DNA of 64,000 nt from Catenulispora sp. EB89 (GTDB lineage Bacteria; Actinomycetota; Actinomycetes; Streptomycetales; Catenulisporaceae). Every line of letters starts with the position of its first letter. The first letter of the stretch is position 1. The notes under the pieces are model-generated. The model ran no database searches, was not told the DNA's origin, and saw only the letters and a list, made by a program, of their open reading frames with translations. This document shows, in pieces, positions 58,683-64,000 of the stretch. The DNA is taken from the NCBI RefSeq assembly GCF_041261445.1, contig NZ_JBGCCU010000013.1, positions 234,170 through 298,169 of the forward strand, given 5' to 3'. The position numbers and the translations under genes were made by a program.

Positions 58683-59522
58683 TCACACCCTGCTGCGGGC
58701 CGTCCACAACTCGGGGAAGACCAGCGTCTCAGCGCGCTTGGCCAGCCACGCGACGCCGGCCGAGCCGCCGGTCCCGACCTTGGCCCCCATGGCCCGCCGG
58801 GTCGCCATCAGGTGGTCGCCGCGCCAGCGCCACATCGCCTCGGCGACGTCGGTGAGCGCTTCGCCGAGGTGCACCAGGTCCGGCTCGCGGTCGGGCGCGG
58901 CGTAGATCTCGGCCCAGACCTGCTCGACGGCCTGGTCGCCCTCGTAGCGGCGGGTGAGGTCGCGGTCCAGCACCGCCTGCGGGATCGGGTGGCCGCGGCG
59001 GTGCAGGAGGTGCAGGACCTCGTCGTAGAGGCTCGGCTCGTGCAGCGCCTTCTGGAGTTCGGCGTGCATCTGCGGGGTGCCGGTGTGCGGGACCAGCATC
59101 GAGGACGATCGCTCGCCGAGCAGGAACTCCAGGCGCCGGTACATCGCGGACTGGAAGCCCGAGCCGTCGCCGAGCGCCGGACGGTAGGCGTTGAACTGCG
59201 TCGGGGTGAGCTGGGACAGGGGTTGCCAGGAGGCGTTCAGCGCCGCCAGTTCGTCCAGGCTGCGGCGCAGCGCCGCCAGTGCGGTGGGGACGTCGTCGTC
59301 GCGCAGGGCCGCCGAGGCGGTCTGCCACTCGTGGACCAGGAGCGTGAACCAGAGCTCCATGACCTGGCTGGTGACGATGAACGCCATCTCGCCGGGGTCC
59401 TCGGTGCGGGTCTGCTGGAGGCCGGACAGGACGGAGGCCCGGATGTAGTCGTCGTACGGGGTCGTGCCGCCGAGGTCGAGCCTGGGAGCGAGCACGCCGG
59501 ATTGCTGTGGAACGGAGGACAT
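58683..59522 (-). CDS. kynA: Tryptophan 2,3-dioxygenase
   Basis: A protein of 279 residues; ATG 59522 follows AAGGA at 7 nt. Family blocks are TPYDDYIRASVLSGLQ, FIVTSQVMELWFTLLVHEWQ and SGFQSAMYRRLEFLLGERS. The proximal heme ligand region is MWRWRGDHLMATRRAMGAKV, followed by GTGGSAGVAWL. It opens the indole ring of Trp to N-formylkynurenine. No other kynurenine-pathway gene is adjacent. With a type II thioesterase next door it could make Kyn for a specialised peptide, as a TDO does in lipopeptide clusters such as daptomycin. Confidence 0.92.
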   Translation of the reverse strand: MSSVPQQSGVLAPRLDLGGTTPYDDYIRASVLSGLQQTRTEDPGEMAFIVTSQVMELWFTLLVHEWQTASAALRDDDVPTALAALRRSLDELAALNASWQPLSQLTPTQFNAYRPALGDGSGFQSAMYRRLEFLLGERSSSMLVPHTGTPQMHAELQKALHEPSLYDEVLHLLHRRGHPIPQAVLDRDLTRRYEGDQAVEQVWAEIYAAPDREPDLVHLGEALTDVAEAMWRWRGDHLMATRRAMGAKVGTGGSAGVAWLAKRAETLVFPELWTARSRV

Positions 59523-59625
59523 CGGCACATCCTTGGTGTGGGCTGCCGGGTAGCGGTCCGCTCGAACTCGTCGGTGCGCCGGTCCCCTCGGGCCGTCCGA
59601 CACTGGCGTCGGCGGGCCCGCCCCC

Positions 59626-59655
59626 ATAATGCGGCGTTCGTGTTCGGAACGGCAA
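59626..59655 (-). promoter_or_regulatory. Possible promoter of the tryptophan dioxygenase gene
   Basis: On the minus strand TTGCCG (59655-59650), an 18-nt spacer and CATTAT (59631-59626) precede the ATG at 59522 by about 100 nt. It would let the dioxygenase be transcribed separately from the thioesterase. Confidence 0.4.
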
Positions 59656-59680
59656 GGGGCCGATACGGACGGCCCGCGCC

Positions 59681-59710
59681 GTCAGAAGCCGTCAGAAGCC
59701 GCCGGAAGCC
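59681..59710. repeat. 10-bp direct repeats downstream of the thioesterase
   Basis: Three copies of GTCAGAAGCC or GCCGGAAGCC in a row (59681-59710), followed by further GTCAGAA copies up to the thioesterase stop. They may be a decayed tandem repeat. Confidence 0.7.
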
Positions 59711-59729
59711 GCCGGTCAGAAGCAACCCG

Positions 59730-60488
59730 TCAGAACTCGCCCGCCAGCCCCGCCCGGACCACCTCGGCGACCTGCCGCCGGTGCTTCACGACGAACGTGA
59801 CGTCGCCGTCGATCACCCGGATCCGGAACGGCCCGGTGTTCAGCTCCCGCCACAGCGCCAGGTCCATCGGGGGGACGTCGTCGTCGGCGCCGACCAGAGC
59901 GGTCAGCCGGCACGGCAGCGGGGCGCTGTCGGCGTATTCGTAGGTCTCGCACAGCTGGAAGTCGGCCCGCAGGGTCGGTAACAGCAGGCTGAGGAACGCC
60001 GCTTCCTGGACCGCCGCCTTCGGGATCCCGTTCAGGGACAACATGGCACGCTTGAACTCCGGCTCCGGCAGGCTGCTGACATAGCTGCGCCGGTACGGCG
60101 CGTGCGGTGCGCCGTGGGCCGAGGCGAACAGGTGGACCGGAGGCGGGGCGCCCAGGGCGACCAGGCGGCGCGCCGCCTCGTAGGCGATCAGGGCGCCCAT
60201 GCTGTGCCCGAACAACGCGTACGGCCCGTCCAGGGCACCGGCCAGCACCGGCACGAGCTCGTCGAGCAGCCCGTCCAGGCGGTCGTACGCGGGCTCCCGG
60301 ATGCGGTCCTCACGGCCCGGGAGCTGGATCGCGGTCACCTGGATCCCGGGCCCGATCAGCTCCGGCCAGCCGCGGAAGGTGGAGGCGCCGGCCCCTGCCG
60401 GCGGCAGGCAGAACAGCCTGATCCCGCCCGCGCGCCGGTTCTGGTCGCGGAACCACCGGGCCTGCGCGGCGTCGGTGGCGGCAGTCAT
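59730..60488 (-). CDS. Type II thioesterase
   Basis: A protein of 252 residues from ATG 60488; a GTG at 60494 would overlap the peptide gene stop by 4 nt. It has the alpha/beta-hydrolase order of external thioesterases: RLFCLPPAGAGASTFRGWPE, the nucleophile in YALFGHSMGALIAYEAARRL, Asp in LVGADDDVPPMD and His in VVKHRRQVAEV (short of the usual GGHF form). These enzymes clear mis-primed carrier proteins in NRPS or PKS pathways. No such megasynthase is in the window; one may lie to the right or elsewhere. Confidence 0.88.
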   Translation of the reverse strand: MTAATDAAQARWFRDQNRRAGGIRLFCLPPAGAGASTFRGWPELIGPGIQVTAIQLPGREDRIREPAYDRLDGLLDELVPVLAGALDGPYALFGHSMGALIAYEAARRLVALGAPPPVHLFASAHGAPHAPYRRSYVSSLPEPEFKRAMLSLNGIPKAAVQEAAFLSLLLPTLRADFQLCETYEYADSAPLPCRLTALVGADDDVPPMDLALWRELNTGPFRIRVIDGDVTFVVKHRRQVAEVVRAGLAGEF

Positions 60489-60490
60489 GA

Positions 60491-60559
60491 TCACCCGGCC
60501 GCCACGAAGGTCGTCGGCGCGGCGAATGTGGATGTGTCGGCGTCTTCATACACGGGCAT
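60491..60559 (-). CDS. 22-residue peptide gene coupled to the type II thioesterase
   Basis: From ATG 60559 the frame gives 22 residues starting MPVYEDADTS and ending TTFVAAG. GAGGAG (60571-60566) lies 6 nt before the ATG, a strong site. The stop TGA (60493-60491) overlaps a possible GTG start of the thioesterase and is 3 nt before its ATG, so translation is coupled. The first third is acidic and the second half is Thr/Phe/Ala. There is no Cys or Trp. It may be a precursor peptide, a leader that sets thioesterase translation or a small partner protein. I know of no named family. Confidence 0.55.
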   Translation of the reverse strand: MPVYEDADTSTFAAPTTFVAAG

Positions 60560-60964
60560 GTCAGACTCCTCGGGTCCGGACAGGCGGGCACCGACGGACT
60601 TCAGAGGGCTGATGGTGACAATCCGCCCTCTCAGGCACCGAGCGTGGTGTGGGGGTATGGAGCACATCCAGTGGCTGATTCTGAGTAGTACACCGGGCCG
60701 TCGCCTGAGGTGGCCTCGACCGCGCACACCAAGTGAATGCGTTATTGGCCGACAGCGCATCGGTACAAATACGGGACATCACCGTAGCCCGGGTGTAGGT
60801 AGTTATGCGAAGGGCACTGATATCGTCCCCGGCGGGCCCCGGACTATATGGGTCACATGCTGGTGAACCCGACTCCCGAGCCAGCCGTTTCACTAAGACT
60901 GCTGACATATGGTGACCGACGGATCGCTGGTATGGATTCGCCGCGGATCGCTCCAGGAGGCAAC
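60560..60964. other. 405-bp intergenic region between divergent peptide gene and LAL regulator
   Basis: No convincing protein frame lies here; two longer open frames crossing it are shadows. It should hold the divergent promoters of the peptide/thioesterase unit and the LAL gene. AT-richer patches occur near 60735-60780 and 60893-60912, but I could not settle on clean -35/-10 pairs. Confidence 0.5.
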
Positions 60965-63748
60965 ATGGCGACAGCCCCAGAACGCGGCGCCGCCGACCGC
61001 CCACGGCAGGTGATCGGCCGGGCCGCCGAAGTCAGTGCGCTGGACAGTGCCCTGATGCGGCTGCAGGCGGGGCGGGGGCGGGCGATCGCCGTGGCCGGGG
61101 AGCCGGGGATCGGGAAGAGCATGCTGGTCACGCACCTGGCGGCGCGGGCCCGGGCGGTCGGGATCCAGGTGGTGGGGCCGGCTTTCGGGGACGTCATCGC
61201 GGCCGTGGGTGCGTGCGGGGCGAGTGGCCCGGGCGGGGCGAGCGGTGCAGGCGGCCCGAGCGGCCCGGGCGGCCCGGGCCGTGCGAGCGGCCCGAGCGGT
61301 GCGGGCGGTACGCCCGGCGAGTCCGGCACGCCGTCGGGCAGCCCCATCGTCGCCGTCGCGGACGAGCTGCACCGCATAGCCTCCGACGACCTGCCGGCCC
61401 TGGAACGCCTCATCCGGGCGGCGACCGACGCCCCGATGCTGTTGCTGCTGGCCTACCGCCGCCGCCAGCTCGCCCCCGCGGTGGCGGCCGCCATATCCCG
61501 CGCCGTGGCCGCGGACCTGCTCGACGTGTGGGAACTCGGCCCGCTCTCCCGGGACGAGGCGCGAGCGCTCGTCGGCGACCTGCCGAACCTCGCCGCCGTC
61601 CACGAGGCGTCCGGCGGCAACCCGCAGTACCTCAGGATCCTGAGCGCCGACGGCGACCCGCACGCGGACGCCGCCCGCGCGGTCGTCGGCGAACTCGCCG
61701 AGCTGGACCACACCGCGCTGACCACATTGCAGACCCTGGCCGTGCTCGGCGAACCGGCCCATCCGCAGCTGATCGCGGCGGTCGCCGGGCTGTCGGCCAC
61801 CGAGGCCCTGGACGCGCTGGACTCGCTGACCCGGCTGGACATCGTGCGGCCGACCGGCACGATCGCACGGTTCGCCATCCGCCATCCGGCCGTGAGCGAA
61901 GTCGTGTACCGACGGATCGACCCCGGCTCGCGCATCACCATCCACCTGCGCGCCGAAAGCGTGCTGGCCGGCCAGGCCGCGCCGATCGCCCGGCGTGCCT
62001 ACCACCTGACCCGCGCGGCCGACCCCAGCCGCCCGGAACACACGGCCACGCTGCTGGCCGCGGCGCGCCTGACCATCCACACGGCTCCCGCCGACGCGGC
62101 ACGGTACCTGCAAGCGGCGCTCCCCCAGCTCCAGGAGAACTCTCCGGAGCAGCGCGAGGCGCAGGTCCTTCTAGCCCGCGCACAACTGTTGACCGGACAG
62201 GCGTCCCAAGGCCGCAGCCTGCTGCACACACTGCCCGCGATCGTCGGCAACCCGACCGGCGACGTGACCGCGGTGGCCGTCGCCGGCCGCCTCGAACGCC
62301 AACTCGGGCAGCTGTCGGAATCCGCCGCGATCCTGCGCTCGGGCCTGGCGTCCGTACCGGACGACGACTCGGCCGCCGCCGCGCTGCACAGCATGCAGGC
62401 CGACAACGCCCTGGACCAGGCCGACTACGTGCGGGCCCGGCATCATGCCGAGGCCGCCGCCACCCTGGCGCACGGCGTCCACGACATCGTCGGCGAGGCC
62501 CTGGCACGTGCCCAGGCGGCGCTGGCGCTGCTGTCCTCGGACGAACTCGACGCGGCCGAAGTGGCGATCACGCAAGCCGCCGAACTCGTCGACGCCGCCT
62601 CCGACGCCGCGCTGCTACGGAACCTGGAGGCCGTCTACCAACTCGGTTTCAGCGAGACGATGCTGTCCCGGCTGGCCGACGGCGAGCGCCACCTGATCCG
62701 CGGCGCGGCACTGTCGCGGAGCAGCGGGCAGACGTACATCCTGCCGATGATCCTGAAGACGCTGGCGGACACCCAGGCCCGAGCCGGCAGCGTGAAACGG
62801 GCCCTGGCCACCCTCGACGAGGCGGACCTGTACGTCGAGAACGCCGAGAACCCGGCGACCAAGGCGATCCTGGCGATCATCCGCGCCTCGGCCCTGGTGT
62901 GGACGAACGAGGACGACGCGCAGCGGCAGGCCCTGGCCTGGGCCGACCGGGCCGCGGCGTGGACCGAGACCCGCACGACGGTATGGGCGGTCGTGGTCCG
63001 CTGCCGCCGGGCCGAGATCGTCCTGTTCTCAGGAGACGCGCCCCGCGCCGGCCGACTCCTACTGGAGGCGGCAGGCGGCCCGGACCTCCCCAACCTGATA
63101 GCCGCCCGCCGAACGCGCTCCTGCGACACCCTGTCCGAAATAGCACTGCGCGAGAAGGACCCACTGGCAGCCGACCGCTGGGCCGCACTGGCCGAGGCCT
63201 CCCTCGAACAACTCCCCTCGGCGAGCACCCGCGCCTTCGCCTCCCGCGCACGCATGCGGGCCCAGTGGCTGCGCGACGACCTCAAAGCCGCCCTCGCCAG
63301 CGCCCAACAGGCCATCGACGGCTTCGCCGCAAGCGGCGAGCGCATCGAGGTCTGCCGCACCCTGTCGGAGGCGGCCACCCTCGCGGCGGCACTCGGACAC
63401 CACCGGCAGGCCCGGGACTGGCTCGACCGCGCGACGACCCTGGCCGAGCAGTGCGAGGCGACACTACTGGTCGACGAGACAACGAAGCAGCGGACCCGGC
63501 TCGCCGAGAAGGCCGCCGAGCGCAGCGTCCAGCGCGAGGCAACCGACGCCCTCGCGGCACTCACCACGCGCGAGCGCGAGATCGCGGCGCTGGCGAGCAC
63601 GGGAGTCACGAGCGTGCAGATCGCCGAGCGGCTGTTCCTGAGCAGGCGGACAGTCGACGCCCACCTCGGGCAGATCTATCGGAAGCTGGGGGTGTCGAGT
63701 CGCGCGGCGCTGATTCGGACGGTGCTGGACGCCGAGGCTCGGGGGTGA
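60965..63748 (+). CDS. LAL-type LuxR family regulator with Gly/Ser/Pro insertion
   Basis: A protein of 927 residues; ATG 60965 is 4 nt after AGGAGG. Walker A is AGEPGIGKSMLV (residues 44-55). Between it and the Walker B-like IVAVADELHRI (128-138) about 40 residues are almost pure Gly, Ser, Pro and Ala. They replace the helices usual in LAL ATPases. Helical repeats follow, then a GerE helix-turn-helix, LTTREREIAALASTGVTSVQ with IAERLFLSRRTVDAHLGQIY. It is a probable activator of the divergent peptide-thioesterase-dioxygenase group. The stop is followed by a minisatellite. Confidence 0.9.
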   Translation: MATAPERGAADRPRQVIGRAAEVSALDSALMRLQAGRGRAIAVAGEPGIGKSMLVTHLAARARAVGIQVVGPAFGDVIAAVGACGASGPGGASGAGGPSGPGGPGRASGPSGAGGTPGESGTPSGSPIVAVADELHRIASDDLPALERLIRAATDAPMLLLLAYRRRQLAPAVAAAISRAVAADLLDVWELGPLSRDEARALVGDLPNLAAVHEASGGNPQYLRILSADGDPHADAARAVVGELAELDHTALTTLQTLAVLGEPAHPQLIAAVAGLSATEALDALDSLTRLDIVRPTGTIARFAIRHPAVSEVVYRRIDPGSRITIHLRAESVLAGQAAPIARRAYHLTRAADPSRPEHTATLLAAARLTIHTAPADAARYLQAALPQLQENSPEQREAQVLLARAQLLTGQASQGRSLLHTLPAIVGNPTGDVTAVAVAGRLERQLGQLSESAAILRSGLASVPDDDSAAAALHSMQADNALDQADYVRARHHAEAAATLAHGVHDIVGEALARAQAALALLSSDELDAAEVAITQAAELVDAASDAALLRNLEAVYQLGFSETMLSRLADGERHLIRGAALSRSSGQTYILPMILKTLADTQARAGSVKRALATLDEADLYVENAENPATKAILAIIRASALVWTNEDDAQRQALAWADRAAAWTETRTTVWAVVVRCRRAEIVLFSGDAPRAGRLLLEAAGGPDLPNLIAARRTRSCDTLSEIALREKDPLAADRWAALAEASLEQLPSASTRAFASRARMRAQWLRDDLKAALASAQQAIDGFAASGERIEVCRTLSEAATLAAALGHHRQARDWLDRATTLAEQCEATLLVDETTKQRTRLAEKAAERSVQREATDALAALTTREREIAALASTGVTSVQIAERLFLSRRTVDAHLGQIYRKLGVSSRAALIRTVLDAEARG

Positions 63749-63765
63749 GCGGTGCGGCGCGGCAT

Positions 63766-63906
63766 GAGCGGCGCGGCATGAGCAGCACGGCGCGGCACGA
63801 GCGGCGCGGCGCGGCACGAGCGGCGCGGCGCGGCACGAGCGGCGCGGTGCGGCACGAGCGGCGCGGCATGAGTGGTGCGGTGCGGCACGAGCGGCGCGGC
63901 ATGAGT
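63766..63906. repeat. 19-bp-period GC minisatellite after the LAL gene
   Basis: GCACGAG recurs at 63795, 63814, 63833 and 63852 with an exact 19-bp spacing, then at 63885, interleaved with GCATGAG at 63866 and 63899 (14-bp steps). The spacer is GCGGCGCGG. Decayed copies continue to the window end at 64000. Frames running through it are all Arg/Ala/Pro-rich shadows. No gene is seen from 63749 to 64000. Confidence 0.9.
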
Positions 63907-64000
63907 GGTGCGGGTGGCGCGGCGCGGGCGGCGCGGCGTCGGCGGTCGGGGCTGCGCGGCGTCGGCGGCGAGGCGCGGCATGAGCGGGTGCGGCGTCGGC

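Overview
The window is very GC-rich DNA with dense genes, GTG/TTG starts, a SigE-type ECF sigma factor, a SpoIIE-type phosphatase, large LuxR (LAL) ATPase regulators, MMPL and FtsX exporters and several likely leaderless promoters. This points to a filamentous or otherwise developmentally complex actinobacterium (Streptomyces/Catenulispora-like). The species cannot be fixed from sequence alone. I see no tRNA, rRNA, CRISPR array, IS element or phage gene.

Layout, left to right. 1-6 kb: end of a TetR gene, a membrane PP2C phosphatase, a secreted phosphoesterase, a lipoprotein, and a Ser/Thr kinase gene broken by an in-frame TAG. 6-13 kb: FAD oxidase plus small monooxygenase, an MMPL exporter divergent from a NarL-type two-component pair, then a 12-copy octamer repeat. 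12-18 kb: two serine hydrolases, a Clp-N/HTH protein, and an ECF sigma factor coupled to a membrane protein. 18-23.5 kb: a copper-handling locus (DUF5134-like, CopC-CopD fusion, YcnI, Met-rich membrane protein, CtaG). 23.5-35 kb: secreted lipase, ankyrin protein, S9 peptidase, secreted SRPBCC protein, acetate transporter coupled to an orphan acyl-CoA-synthetase C-domain, a repetitive Pro/Gln protein, a 10-codon microgene with an almost perfect ribosome-binding site, and an LAL regulator. 35-41 kb: alpha/beta hydrolase, an ArsR/SRPBCC/reductase operon, a ROK repressor divergent from a Gfo/Idh dehydrogenase, a SHOCT protein and an aldo/keto reductase.

41.9-47.1 kb is a self-contained PEP-dependent dihydroxyacetone kinase system. 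dhaK, dhaL and a dedicated enzyme I lie on the minus strand downstream of an IclR regulator. A DhaM-HPr fusion is divergent from the regulator, so the whole PEP -> EI -> HPr -> DhaM -> DhaL relay is encoded in one place. 47-58.6 kb: a 1207-residue Sel1/TPR/CHAT protease-like protein, a PHB-depolymerase-like esterase, an aldo/keto reductase, an ABC exporter with two FtsX permeases, and an OmpR-type two-component system. 58.7-63.7 kb: tryptophan 2,3-dioxygenase, type II thioesterase, a 22-codon peptide gene coupled to the thioesterase, and a divergent LAL regulator. The window ends in a 19-bp-period minisatellite.

The strongest unexplained signals are the two micropeptide genes, each next to an LAL regulator. 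Others are the six-component Dha locus, the acetate transporter/ACS-C-domain pair, the interrupted kinase, and a 223-nt block of G/C homopolymers sitting exactly inside an 11-bp inverted repeat. Convergent gene pairs are repeatedly separated by near-perfect hairpins, listed as terminators.
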